NCBI GenBank assembly: GCA_963810055.1
Contig: CAWEME010000005.1
Location: forward strand, 29,075-93,074
Length of the DNA: 64,000 nt
Direction: 5' to 3'
Source of the DNA: REEB95 sp963810055
GTDB lineage: Bacteria > Pseudomonadota > Alphaproteobacteria > ATCC43930 > CGMCC-115725
Shown here: positions 43,956 to 52,283 of the stretch, in pieces
Position numbering within the stretch: the first letter of the stretch is position 1
Layout: every line of letters starts with the position of its first letter
The notes under the pieces: generated by a model
Told to the model about the DNA's origin: nothing
Databases searched by the model: none
The model's input: only the letters and a program-made list of their open reading frames with translations
Program-made: the position numbers and the translations under genes

Positions 43956-45025
43956 GATCCAAATCCCGCGGGCGCGGGCAAGGACGGATGGGTCAGCGCC
44001 AGCGCCTTGAACAAACTGCCCATTTGCGCGGGCTCGATCAAGCGGCGGCAGGCGGCTTCGATCGCCTGGGCCTCATTGGCGGGCTTGCCCGCGCTGAGCT
44101 TCCGCGCGCGCTCCGCCAATCCCAACGCCGAAAGGAAATCGCCTTGCGTCACCGACCCCCAGGCGCGCGCCCCGGCTTGCGTTGCGGCAACGGCCAGCGC
44201 CGCGAAATCGACATGGGCGGTGAGATCGGCGCTGCCCGGGTCTTTGAGCGGGTCGAAATGCCGGTGCTTCGAGACCGCCTGGAAACTGTCGCCCGGCGCG
44301 CTGGGGAAATAGCCGTAATCGATCAGCAACGCGGCCCCGCCCTCGTCCTTCAACCGCCCGCCCAAGGCGCGGGCGATCTCCCGGGCTTTCGGGCAAATTT
44401 CGGCGATGCTGCCTTCCGGCCAATCCGGCAAAGCCTGGGCGGCACGGGCGGGATCGAGCACATAGGCGAGCGCGCCCGCTTGATCGAGGCCGATGCGGCG
44501 CTCGTGCCAGCCGTCTTTCAATCGCTCGAATTGCCTGATGGGCAAGGCGTCGAGGAACTCATTGGCGACCAGCAGCAGCGGACCCGGCGGCAACTGATCC
44601 ACGGGCTCATGCCAGGTCGCGCCTTCCCCGGCGAGCCGCTTTTCCTGGATCGCGCGCAAGGCCGGCGAACGCTCGACCAGATGCAGCCTGACGGCGCGGC
44701 GGAATGCGGGAACGATCCGCGCGGCGCGCAGGAAATCCGCCATCAGCGTGCCGTTGCCGGGGCCGAGCTCGCACACCAGCACCGGGTCGGGCTTACCCAT
44801 CCTCTGCCAGAGATCGGCGCACCACAGCCCGATCAATTCGCCGAAGACCTGGCTCACTTCCGGCGAGGTGATGAAATCCCCCTTGGCGCCGATGGGCGCG
44901 CGCGTGGCGTAGTAGCCCTGCCGCTTGTCCCAGAGTGCGGCTTCCATGTAATCGGCCAGGCTCAACGGCCCCTCGGCGCGGATGCGGCGCGCGAGACGGT
45001 CGCGGAGATCGCCCGCGCCGCTCAC
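43952..45025 (-). CDS. Class I SAM-dependent methyltransferase (MidA/NDUFAF7 family)
   Basis: A 357-aa homologue of mitochondrial NDUFAF7, an arginine methyltransferase needed for complex I assembly. Conserved: LADYMEAALWDKRQGYYATRAPIGAKGDFITSPEVSQVFGELIG near the start (shown by its pieces ADYMEAALWD and GDFITSPEVSQVFGE), the SAM loop VCELGPGNGTLMADFLRA and LLVANEFLDALPIRQF. The GTG start at 45025 overlaps the lgt stop (GTGA). lgt-MidA-pgeF is a standard alphaproteobacterial operon. Confidence 0.94.
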   Translation of the reverse strand: MSGAGDLRDRLARRIRAEGPLSLADYMEAALWDKRQGYYATRAPIGAKGDFITSPEVSQVFGELIGLWCADLWQRMGKPDPVLVCELGPGNGTLMADFLRAARIVPAFRRAVRLHLVERSPALRAIQEKRLAGEGATWHEPVDQLPPGPLLLVANEFLDALPIRQFERLKDGWHERRIGLDQAGALAYVLDPARAAQALPDWPEGSIAEICPKAREIARALGGRLKDEGGAALLIDYGYFPSAPGDSFQAVSKHRHFDPLKDPGSADLTAHVDFAALAVAATQAGARAWGSVTQGDFLSALGLAERARKLSAGKPANEAQAIEAACRRLIEPAQMGSLFKALALTHPSLPAPAGFGS

Positions 45026-45822
45026 GCCAGCGGCGGCCTGGTTCGCGCCCACCACAGCAGCCAGGCGCCGATGAACAGCAAGGGGATCGACAACAGCTGC
45101 CCCATGGTCGCGCCACCCCACAGAAAACCCAGATTGGCGTCGGGCTGGCGGAAGAACTCGGCGGTGATGCGCGCCACGCCATAGCCCAGGATGAAGGTGC
45201 CTGAAAGCGCGCCCGGCCGGTTCCGCGCGCCCATCCGCAGCAGCGCGAACAGCAGCAGGAACAGCACCGCGCCTTCCAGTCCGGCCTCGTAAAGCTGGCT
45301 CGGATGGCGCGGCAGATGTTCGGGATCGCTGGGGAAAATCATCGCCCAGGGCACGTCGGTGACGCGGCCCCACAGCTCGTCGTTGATGAAATTGGCGATG
45401 CGGCCGAAGAACAGCCCGATCGGCGTGGCACAGGCGATGATGTCGGCGAAGCCGAGGAAATTGATCTTGCGCTGGCGGCAGAACAAAGCGAGCGCCGTCA
45501 GCACGCCCAGCGTGCCGCCATGGAACGACATGCCGCCATGCCACAACGCGACGATCTGGTCCGGGTTCTCCAGGTAAAACCCGGGCTTGTAGAACAGCAC
45601 GTAACCCGCGCGCCCGCCCAGGATGACGCCGAGCGTGGCCCAGGTGAGGAAATCGTCGACCTGGGCGCGCGTGGCGATGGCCGGCGCCTGCTGGGCGATC
45701 CACAGGCAGTAACGCCAGCCGAGCAGCAGCCCGGCGATATAGGCGAGCGCGTACCAGCGGATGACCAGCGGCCCGAAGGCAATCAACACCGGGTCGATGA
45801 CGGGATAGGGGATGGTCAGCAC
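45022..45822 (-). CDS. lgt: Prolipoprotein diacylglyceryl transferase
   Basis: First enzyme of lipoprotein maturation; it attaches diacylglycerol to the lipobox cysteine in the inner membrane. The 266-aa protein has about seven helices and the Lgt signature GRIANFINDELWGR (with catalytic Arg), plus WHGGMSFHGGTLG and HPSQLYEAGLEG. It would process the predicted lipoproteins seen in this window. First gene of the lgt-MidA-pgeF run; 28 bp downstream of hldD on the same strand. Confidence 0.97.
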   Translation of the reverse strand: MLTIPYPVIDPVLIAFGPLVIRWYALAYIAGLLLGWRYCLWIAQQAPAIATRAQVDDFLTWATLGVILGGRAGYVLFYKPGFYLENPDQIVALWHGGMSFHGGTLGVLTALALFCRQRKINFLGFADIIACATPIGLFFGRIANFINDELWGRVTDVPWAMIFPSDPEHLPRHPSQLYEAGLEGAVLFLLLFALLRMGARNRPGALSGTFILGYGVARITAEFFRQPDANLGFLWGGATMGQLLSIPLLFIGAWLLWWARTRPPLA

Positions 45823-45850
45823 GGGGCGGGGGCCGCTTACGGGTTACGAT

Positions 45851-46837
45851 TTATTTATAAGGATCGGGGCCGGCGAGATAGGTCTGGACGTAGTGCTTCA
45901 CGCCGGCCTCGAGTTCGGTCGCCGGCCGGTCGTAACCGGCGGCGCGCAGCCGGCCCATCTTGGCCTCGGTGAAATACTGGTACTTGTCGCGGATCTCCAC
46001 CGGCGTATCGATGAATTTGATCTTGGGCTCCTTGCCCAGCGCGCGGAACACCGCCGCCGCCAGATCGGCGAAGCTGCGCGCCTTGCCGCTGCCCGAATTG
46101 AAGATGCCGTTGACGCCGGGATGGTCGTAAAGCCACAGCATCATGGCGACGCAATCCTCGACAGCGACGAAATCGCGCTTCTGCCCGCCGTCGGGATAGG
46201 CCGGGTTGTGCGACTTGAAGAGTCTCGCCGCCTCGCCGGCCAATGCGCGCGGAAAGATCTGCGCCACCACGCTCTTCATCGCGCCTTTGTGATACTCGTT
46301 GGGCCCGTAGACGTTGAAGAATTTGAGCCCGGCCCATTGCTTCGGCCGGGGCGCGTTGGAGGCGGCCAGGCGCGCGACGCGGCGGTCGAACATGTGCTTC
46401 GACCAGCCATAGGCGTTCAAGGGCCGGAGCTTGGCCAGCGCGACCGGCGCGTTGTCGTCGTCGAAACCGGCGCTGCCGTCGCCATAGGTCGCCGCCGAGG
46501 AGGCGTAGATCAGCCGCGCCTGGTGCGCGGTGCACCAATCCCACAGGCGTTGCGACAGGGTGAAGTTCGAGGCCACCACCAGATCGACGTCGCGCTCGGT
46601 GGTGGCGGAGATCGCGCCCATATGGAAAATCGTGTCGATCTTGTCGGCATTGGCGTCGAGGAACGCGAACAGCGCCTGCGGCGCGATGATCCCGGCCAGT
46701 TCGCGCTTGGCCAGATTGCGCCACTTGTCGCCGTCGCCGAAGATGTCGCAGACCACGATATCGCTGAAGCCCCGCGCCTCCAGCGCCGCGACCAGATTCG
46801 AGCCGATGAAGCCGGCGCCGCCGGAGACCAGGATCAT
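45851..46837 (-). CDS. hldD: ADP-L-glycero-D-manno-heptose-6-epimerase
   Basis: Makes the heptose precursor for the lipopolysaccharide inner core. The 328-aa SDR-fold protein has ILVSGGAGFIGSNLV at the N-terminus, the Ser in YASSAATYGDG, catalytic YxxxK in NAYGWSKHMFD and the family-specific GLKFFNVYGPNEYHKGAMKSVV. The start at 46837 places the NAD loop at residue 2; a longer frame upstream is not conserved. It diverges from ubiK. Confidence 0.95.
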   Translation of the reverse strand: MILVSGGAGFIGSNLVAALEARGFSDIVVCDIFGDGDKWRNLAKRELAGIIAPQALFAFLDANADKIDTIFHMGAISATTERDVDLVVASNFTLSQRLWDWCTAHQARLIYASSAATYGDGSAGFDDDNAPVALAKLRPLNAYGWSKHMFDRRVARLAASNAPRPKQWAGLKFFNVYGPNEYHKGAMKSVVAQIFPRALAGEAARLFKSHNPAYPDGGQKRDFVAVEDCVAMMLWLYDHPGVNGIFNSGSGKARSFADLAAAVFRALGKEPKIKFIDTPVEIRDKYQYFTEAKMGRLRAAGYDRPATELEAGVKHYVQTYLAGPDPYK

Positions 46838-46891
46838 GGCCGGTGTTATAGGCGCTGGGCTTCCATGCTCACAAGGTGCTAGGTTTCGGGC

Positions 46892-47215
46892 ATGCAAAGC
46901 GAGAACCGCCTGCTCGAGGATTTGGCCCGCGTCGCCCAGGGCGCGGCCGGCGCCTTCGCCGGCATGCGCGAGGAGCTGGAGACGCGCCTCAAGGAACATG
47001 CCGAGCGTCTGCTGTCGCGCATGCACCTGGTGCGGCGCGAGGAATTCGACGCCGTCCAGGCCATGGCCGCCAAGGCGCGCCGGGCGCAAGAGGTGCTGGA
47101 AGGCCGGGTTGCCGCGCTCGAAGCCCGGCTCGGTCGCAAGCCCAGGAAAAAGCCCGCCCGCAAGGCCAAGGCTAAGCCGCGAGCCGCCGCCGAGCCGCCC
47201 AAAACCATCCCCTGA
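46892..47215 (+). CDS. ubiK: Ubiquinone biosynthesis accessory factor UbiK (BMFP family)
   Basis: A 107-aa small protein with an amphipathic N-terminus (NRLLEDLARVAQGAAGAF), a conserved VRREEFDAVQAMAAKAR segment that forms a coiled coil, and a Lys/Ala/Pro-rich tail. UbiK binds the Ubi complex and lipids and stimulates ubiquinone synthesis under oxygen. The tail is longer than in E. coli. Position next to ybjN and proC is common in alphaproteobacteria. Confidence 0.85.
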   Translation: MQSENRLLEDLARVAQGAAGAFAGMREELETRLKEHAERLLSRMHLVRREEFDAVQAMAAKARRAQEVLEGRVAALEARLGRKPRKKPARKAKAKPRAAAEPPKTIP

Positions 47216-47382
47216 TTCCTCCCCTGATTCCGCGTTTTATGACGCATTCGACGCTTGCCTCGGCTCGAAAGGCTTTGGCAGATTACCGCTAGTGGTGGGG
47301 CGGGGTTATCCATACTACATCTGCGAATCCCGCATTTCCGGCCCAAACGGGCCCCTTCGAAGGGTGCCCTTAAGGAGTGTGG

Positions 47383-47883
47383 ATGACCGCGCTGTCGATT
47401 GAAACCCGTACCGCCCCGGTCAACCCGATCGATCTGGTCGAGGAGATCGTCCAGTCCAATTCCTGGCCGCATGACCGCGCCAGCGACGAGGAGCTGGTGG
47501 TCGAGGTGACCGGGCGCTGGTGCGCCTACCGCCTGCAATTCGTGTGGGAACGCGCGGTCAACGCGCTGCAATTCTCCTGCGCCTTCGAGATGCGGGTGCC
47601 GCGCATACGCCGCATCGCCATCAACGAGCTCTTGGCCGCGGTCAACGAGCGGCTGTGGATCGGGCATTTCGACGTCGCCGACGACCAGTCGCCGTCTTTC
47701 CGCCAGGGCGTGCTGTTGCGCGGCGCGCAAGGCGCCTGCGTCGAGCAGATCGAGGATCTGGTCGACATCTCGCTCAGCGAATGCGAGCGCTTCTATCCCG
47801 CCTTCCAGCTCGTGGTCTGGGGCGGCAAGCCGGCCAAAGAGGCGATCGCCTCGGCGATGATCGATCCGATCGGCGAGGCGTGA
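47383..47883 (+). CDS. YbjN domain protein
   Basis: A 166-aa soluble protein of the YbjN (type III secretion chaperone-like fold) family: NPIDLVEEIVQSNSWPHDRASDEELVVEV, WCAYRLQFVWERAVNALQFSCAFEMRVP, and AINELLAAVNERLWIGHFDV. Its function is unknown; YbjN in E. coli influences motility and stress traits. Start ATG 47383 follows an AAGGAG ribosome-binding site at 47372-47377. The stop overlaps the proC GTG. Confidence 0.9.
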   Translation: MTALSIETRTAPVNPIDLVEEIVQSNSWPHDRASDEELVVEVTGRWCAYRLQFVWERAVNALQFSCAFEMRVPRIRRIAINELLAAVNERLWIGHFDVADDQSPSFRQGVLLRGAQGACVEQIEDLVDISLSECERFYPAFQLVVWGGKPAKEAIASAMIDPIGEA

Positions 47884-48701
47884 CCAGGCCCCGTCCGGCG
47901 CGCAAGCCGCCGCCCATCCTGCTGGTCGGTTGCGGCAAGATGGGCAGCGCGCTGCTGGCGGGGTGGAAGGCGAATCGAATCCCCGGCTCCTTCCACGTGG
48001 TCGAGCCCAAGCCGGCCCGGCGCATCAAGGGCGCGGTTTATTATTCCGCCCCGGAAAAACTCCCCGCCCGCTTGGCGCCGGTCGCGGTGGTGCTGGCGGT
48101 GAAGCCGCAGATCTTCGATCCGGTTCTGCCCTATTACCGGCGCTTCGCAAACGGCGGCGCGGTTACGCTTTCGATCGCCGCCGGCAAGACGATTGCCGCG
48201 ATCGCGCGCGGCCTCGGACCCCAAGCCGCCATCGTGCGCGCCATGCCCAACACCCCGGCGGCGATCGGCCGCGGCATCTCGGTGGCCTGTTCCGGGCCCG
48301 GTGTCTCGCGCTCGGCGCGCGCGCTGTGCGGAAAGCTGCTGGCGGCGGTGGGCGAGGTGGCCTGGGTCGAGGACGAATCCTTGCTCGATCCGGTGACCGC
48401 GGTTTCAGGGAGCGGCCCGGCCTATGTGTTCCTGCTGATCGAGGATTTGGCCAAGGCGGGCGAAGAGGCCGGCCTGCCGGCCGATCTCGCCGAAAAGCTG
48501 GCGCGCGCCACCGTGTCCGGGGCGGGCGAGCTGGCGCGGCTCTCCACCGCCAGCGCGGCGTCTTTGCGCGAGGCCGTGACCAGCCCGGGCGGCACGACGC
48601 GCGCCGCGCTCGACGTGCTGATGGCGCCCGGCGGGCTCGAATCCCTGCTCAAACGCGCGGTCGCGGCGGCAACCAAACGTTCACGCGAATTGGCGGGCTA
48701 G
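47880..48701 (+). CDS. proC: Pyrroline-5-carboxylate reductase
   Basis: Last step of proline synthesis, NAD(P)H-dependent. The 273-aa protein has the Rossmann motif LLVGCGKMGSALLAGW, VVLAVKPQ, VRAMPNTPAAIGRGI, and the signature SGSGPAYVFLLIEDLAKAGEEAGLP with the C-terminal TSPGGTTRAALDVL. The GTG start at 47880 overlaps the ybjN stop (GTGA). Confidence 0.96.
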   Translation: MTRPRPARKPPPILLVGCGKMGSALLAGWKANRIPGSFHVVEPKPARRIKGAVYYSAPEKLPARLAPVAVVLAVKPQIFDPVLPYYRRFANGGAVTLSIAAGKTIAAIARGLGPQAAIVRAMPNTPAAIGRGISVACSGPGVSRSARALCGKLLAAVGEVAWVEDESLLDPVTAVSGSGPAYVFLLIEDLAKAGEEAGLPADLAEKLARATVSGAGELARLSTASAASLREAVTSPGGTTRAALDVLMAPGGLESLLKRAVAAATKRSRELAG

Positions 48702-48750
48702 CGAATCGAGGGTTTTGGCTTAATCGCCCGGAAGTGCGATAATAGGGTTC

Positions 48751-49350
48751 ATGCCGCCCCGGAAGAAAAAAGCCTCATCATCCGCCCGATCCGCCCCCCG
48801 CGGCGGCGATCCCCAAGCCCGCGTGGTCGCCGCGGCCTTGAAGCTCGCAGCATCCAAGGGCTGGCGGCGCGTCTCCCTGGCCGAGATCGCTTCCGAGGCG
48901 CGGCTGTCGCTGGCCCAGCTCCACGCCCTTTATCGCGGCAAGCCGATGATCCTCGCCGCCTGCGTGCGGCATTTCGACCAGGCGGCGCTGGCGGGCCCCG
49001 AGCCCGGGCCCAAGGACAAGAAGCGCGACGTGCTGTTCGACGTGCTGATGCGGCGGTTCGACGCGCTGCAGCCTTACCGCCCGGCGGTGGCCGCCATGCT
49101 CCGCGACAGCATCGGCGATCCGGCCGCGCTTCTGGGCTTCAAGCGGCTGCTGGTGTCGATGGGCTGGATGCTCGAAGCCGCCGGGGTGTCGAGCGCGGGC
49201 CTAGCCGGAAAGGCGCGGCGCAAGATTCTGGCCCTGATCTATCTCTCCGTTCTCCTGGTGTTCCTGAACGACAAGAGCGAGGATCTGGCCAAGACCATGG
49301 CCGCGCTCGACCGCCGTCTGACCCTCGCCCAGGCCTGGCTGGGTCTTTAG
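48751..49350 (+). CDS. TetR-family transcriptional regulator
   Basis: A 199-aa regulator with a basic N-terminus and a TetR helix-turn-helix at about residues 25-70: VVAAALKLAASKGWRRVSLAEIASEARLSLAQLHALYRGKPMIL. The C-terminal ligand-binding part is alpha-helical and resembles the group often found upstream of alphaproteobacterial phasin genes. The target is not known; the gene lies directly before the phasin and ends in a good terminator, so it may act on neighbours or elsewhere. Confidence 0.85.
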   Translation: MPPRKKKASSSARSAPRGGDPQARVVAAALKLAASKGWRRVSLAEIASEARLSLAQLHALYRGKPMILAACVRHFDQAALAGPEPGPKDKKRDVLFDVLMRRFDALQPYRPAVAAMLRDSIGDPAALLGFKRLLVSMGWMLEAAGVSSAGLAGKARRKILALIYLSVLLVFLNDKSEDLAKTMAALDRRLTLAQAWLGL

Positions 49351-49383
49351 CCGCCGGGATTCGGCCGGCCAAGGCCCAAAATC

Positions 49384-49402
49384 GGCCCGAATCGGGCCTT
49401 TT
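49384..49402 (+). terminator. Terminator after the TetR gene
   Basis: GGCCCG-AAT-CGGGCC hairpin followed by TTTT, 34 bases after the TetR stop codon. Confidence 0.6.
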
Positions 49403-49463
49403 CCGCGGTTTCGGTAATTTTATTGCATTGCGATAATTTTATCTAAGGGCCCTTGAAAAGGGC

Positions 49464-49492
49464 TTGACGGGCTGGGTTATGTACCTCATATT
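49464..49492 (+). promoter_or_regulatory. Candidate promoter for the phasin gene
   Basis: TTGACG (49464-49469), 17-base spacer, and CATATT (49487-49492). The surrounding 49410-49450 stretch is AT-rich compared with the GC-rich background. Confidence 0.45.
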
Positions 49493-49499
49493 TCAATTG

Positions 49500-49508
49500 T
49501 GCAGTGCA
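49500..49508. promoter_or_regulatory. Candidate PhaR-type operator (TGCA-G-TGCA)
   Basis: TGCA-G-TGCA stands just downstream of the candidate -10, within TTGTGCAGTGCAACA; a related TTGCATTGCGA occurs at 49423-49433. PhaR repressors of phasin genes bind TGC/GCA-rich dyads near phasin promoters, so this is a reasonable operator. Inference from motif and context only. Confidence 0.35.
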
Positions 49509-49578
49509 ACATAAATGCTGCGAACCCTTTCACGAAGAAAGACCCGTATCCCCGCTCTCTAACCCAAGGATGCAGACC

Positions 49579-50010
49579 ATGGACGGAAGACTCAATTTCC
49601 TCGACACCGACTTCAGCAAGGCGTTCGCCGGCTTCGCTTTGCCCGGCTTCGACGCCGAATCCGTGCTCGCCAGCCAGCGCAAGAACGTCGAAGCGCTGAC
49701 CCAGGCCAACCAGCTTGCCGCCGAAGGGCTGCAGGCGGTCGCCAAGCGCCAGGTCGAAATCGCCAAAGAGGCGATCGAAGAGGCCTCGACGCTGTTGCAT
49801 GACATCACCCAGCCGAGCGCTCCCGAGGATCGCATCGCCAAGAACGCCGACCTTTTGAAGCAGGCGTTCGAGAAGGGCCTCGCCAACGCCCGCGAACTCA
49901 CCCTCACTCTCGCCAAGGCGCAGACCGAGGCGTTCGACGTGATCACCAAGCGCGTCGCCGAGGGCTTCGAGGAATTCCGCGACACGGTCAAGAGCCGCGC
50001 CGCGAAGTAA
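49579..50010 (+). CDS. Phasin family protein
   Basis: A 143-aa, mostly helical amphipathic protein of the phasin_2 type: VLASQRKNVEALTQANQLAAEGLQAVAKRQVEIAKE, DRIAKNADLLKQAFEKGLANARELTLTLAKAQTEAFDVI. Phasins coat polyhydroxyalkanoate granules, so the organism probably stores PHB. I prefer the ATG at 49579 because AAGGA (49566-49570) lies eight bases upstream; the ATG at 49570 overlaps that sequence. It stands alone with its own promoter and a strong terminator. Confidence 0.92.
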   Translation: MDGRLNFLDTDFSKAFAGFALPGFDAESVLASQRKNVEALTQANQLAAEGLQAVAKRQVEIAKEAIEEASTLLHDITQPSAPEDRIAKNADLLKQAFEKGLANARELTLTLAKAQTEAFDVITKRVAEGFEEFRDTVKSRAAK

Positions 50011-50038
50011 CTCCCAAAATCGTTTTCGGTCCTTTGAG

Positions 50039-50073
50039 CAGGGCCGCCCCGAAAGGGGCGGCCCTGTTCGTTT
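50039..50073. terminator. Strong terminator hairpin after the phasin gene
   Basis: A perfect 12-bp stem, CAGGGCCGCCCC paired with GGGGCGGCCCTG around a GAAA tetraloop, followed by TTCGTTT. It also faces the end of the convergent MBL hydrolase gene. Confidence 0.85.
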
Positions 50074-50113
50074 ATGGGGATATTTAGACCGTCAGAATCC
50101 CGGCCCGTCAGGG

Positions 50114-50851
50114 CTAAACCGTCAGGGTCAACCCATCGCGCGCGGTTTCGATCCCGATCTCGGCCAGCTTCGCCAGCATGTCGGGGTTCATGTGGGTCAG
50201 GATGACGCGCTTGGCGCCCAACGCGGGCAGTTTCTCCTTGAGCGGCAAATAGGCCAGATGGCCTTTGACCGGCTTTTCATAGGAGCTGCATTCGCAGATG
50301 AACAGGTCGGCGCTTCGCGCGGCCCGGGCCAGATCGTCGCTCCAGGCGGTGTCGCCGGAATAGGTCACGACCTTGCCGTCGCATTCGAAGCGCAGCGAGA
50401 AGCACGGGCTTTCCCCGGCCGAATGCGCGGCGGGAAAGGGCGTGACGGCGAAGCCCTCGCCCTGGTGGCGCCGCCCCGCCGCGAGCTCGGCGGTTTCGAC
50501 GGCGAATTTGAGCGCGGCCGCGGAGGAACCGGGGAACATCGCCTCGCGCAACTCCCGCAGGCGTTGGGGAAATCCTTCCGGTCCCCAGATGAAGAAAGGC
50601 CGTGAACGCCGGCTTATCAGCTGCGCGTCAAGCAGCAGGAACGGCAAGCCGCCGAAATGGTCGCCATGCAGATGGCTGAGCACCACGCCGTCGATGCCGT
50701 TCAAGTCGATTCCGGCATGTTTGAGCGCGACCAGCGTGCTGGCGCCGCAATCGATCAAGAAACGTGTCCCGGCCCCCGCCACCAGGAAACAGGTGTTGAA
50801 CCGCCCGCCGCTGCCGAAGGCGTCGCCGCTGCCGATGAAGGTCACGTCCAT
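50114..50851 (-). CDS. MBL-fold metallo-hydrolase (RNase Z-like)
   Basis: A 245-aa metallo-beta-lactamase-fold hydrolase. Motif 2 is SHLHGDHFGG (metal ligands His, His, Asp, His), with GSGDAFGSGGRFNTCFLV at the N-terminus, AAHSAGESPCFSLRF, YSGDTAWSDDL and LTHMNPDM toward the end. The pattern is close to RNase Z/ElaC-like and phosphonate-type hydrolases but the exact substrate cannot be decided. Convergent with the phasin gene and 16 bases downstream of the sensor kinase. Confidence 0.88.
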   Translation of the reverse strand: MDVTFIGSGDAFGSGGRFNTCFLVAGAGTRFLIDCGASTLVALKHAGIDLNGIDGVVLSHLHGDHFGGLPFLLLDAQLISRRSRPFFIWGPEGFPQRLRELREAMFPGSSAAALKFAVETAELAAGRRHQGEGFAVTPFPAAHSAGESPCFSLRFECDGKVVTYSGDTAWSDDLARAARSADLFICECSSYEKPVKGHLAYLPLKEKLPALGAKRVILTHMNPDMLAKLAEIGIETARDGLTLTV

Positions 50852-50867
50852 GAACGGAAACCGGCGC

Positions 50868-52283
50868 CTATTTCGGCAGACGCAGCCGGGCGCGCAATCC
50901 GCCTTGCGGCGAATCCTCGAGCAGGATGTCGCCGCCGTGGCCGCGCGCCACGTCGCGGGCGATGGCCAGGCCCAGCCCGGTGCCGCCGGTTTCGGGATTG
51001 CGCGACGGCTCGAGGCGGAAGAAGGGGCGGAACACGTTTTCGCGCTCGGCGGGCGGGATGCCTGGACCGTCGTCGTCGACCAGCACCTCGACCACGTTTT
51101 TGCCCTCGATCACCGTCACCCAGACATGCTTGCCGTAGCGCCGCGCATTGGCGATCAGATTGCCGAGGCAGCGCCGCATGGCGTCGGGGCGCAACGGCAG
51201 CATGCAGCTTCCGGGCAGCGCCAGCAGCACCGGCGTGCCCGGCCGCCCCAAGGCGTTGACGGCGTCGTTGACCAGCACGGACAGGTCGCTCTCGCGCGTC
51301 TCCTCGGTGCCTTCGCCGCGGGCGAAGTCGATATAGCCCTGCAGCATGCGTTCCATGGTGGCGAGATCGGATTTGAGCTCGGCGGATTTGGCGTCGTTTT
51401 TTTCCAGCTCGAGCGCGAGCCGCATGCGCGTCAGCGGCGTGCGCAAATCGTGCGACACCCCGGCCAGCATCTCGGTGCGCTGGGTGATTTGGCGCTGGAT
51501 GCGCTCGCGCATCTTGAGGAAGGCGGCGCCGGTCTGGCGCACCTCGGTCGCGCCTTCGAGCTTGAAATTGGGCACGTCGCGCCCCTTGCCGAAATCGTCC
51601 ACCGCGACCGCGAGCCGCCGCAGCGACCGGACCTGATTGCGCATGAACAGCGCGGCCACGCCCATCAGCACGACGGAGGATCCCACCATCCACATCATGA
51701 AGATGTAGGTCGTGGGCGTGAACAGGCGCTTCTTCGGCACCGCCACTTCCATCACCCCGTCGGCGGTCTGGATCGAAACCAGGAAGTCGCGCGGGTCGAA
51801 ATCGCCGTCGATCTGGAACGGCAAGCCCAGGCGCTGCGAGATCGCGTCGGCGAGATATTCGTCGATCCGGCCGGTGGTCGAACGGCGCATGCCCTTGGGC
51901 AGGATCTCGCCCGGGCGGAAGCCGTAATAGATCTCGGTGTCGGCCAGCGCGCGTTCGAACACGATCCGGCGCTCGTCCGGATTGTCGGCGATGGTCAGCG
52001 AATCGAGGGTGAGCGCGATGTCGGCCGCGACCGAGGCCGACAGCCGCCGCGCCACCACGTCCCAATGCCGGTCGTAGAAGATCCAGGTGGCGATGATCTG
52101 GGCCAGCACCAGCGGCAGCACCAGGATCAGCAGCGAACGGCCGTAAAGCGAACGCGGCAGCATGCGCTTGAACCAGCGCCGGTGGCTGTCGGCGCCGGCC
52201 GCGCGCAATTCCTCTCCCGTCGCCGCCGGTTCGGCGAAGATCGGCGTCGCGCCGGACCCGCGTTCAATCGGGCTTGAGGACAT
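50868..52283 (-). CDS. EnvZ-type sensor histidine kinase
   Basis: A 471-aa membrane kinase. Two helices (about residues 47-70 and 190-212) bracket a periplasmic sensor; HAMP follows (RNQVRSLRRLAVAVDDFGKG), then the phospho-acceptor His in AGVSHDLRTPLTRMRLALE and the ATP-binding N, G1 and G2 boxes (NLIANARRYG, DDGPGIPPAE, GGTGLGLAIARDVARGHGG). The arrangement matches alphaproteobacterial EnvZ-like kinases. The gene overlaps the response regulator by 20 bases; signal unknown. Confidence 0.93.
   Translation of the reverse strand: MSSSPIERGSGATPIFAEPAATGEELRAAGADSHRRWFKRMLPRSLYGRSLLILVLPLVLAQIIATWIFYDRHWDVVARRLSASVAADIALTLDSLTIADNPDERRIVFERALADTEIYYGFRPGEILPKGMRRSTTGRIDEYLADAISQRLGLPFQIDGDFDPRDFLVSIQTADGVMEVAVPKKRLFTPTTYIFMMWMVGSSVVLMGVAALFMRNQVRSLRRLAVAVDDFGKGRDVPNFKLEGATEVRQTGAAFLKMRERIQRQITQRTEMLAGVSHDLRTPLTRMRLALELEKNDAKSAELKSDLATMERMLQGYIDFARGEGTEETRESDLSVLVNDAVNALGRPGTPVLLALPGSCMLPLRPDAMRRCLGNLIANARRYGKHVWVTVIEGKNVVEVLVDDDGPGIPPAERENVFRPFFRLEPSRNPETGGTGLGLAIARDVARGHGGDILLEDSPQGGLRARLRLPK

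Noticed and set aside
47216..47382. Possible terminator or RNA in the ubiK-ybjN gap (GGGCCCCTTCGAAGGGTGCCC)
   Set aside because: A short imperfect hairpin without a T run just before a ribosome-binding site; could be chance in GC-rich DNA.
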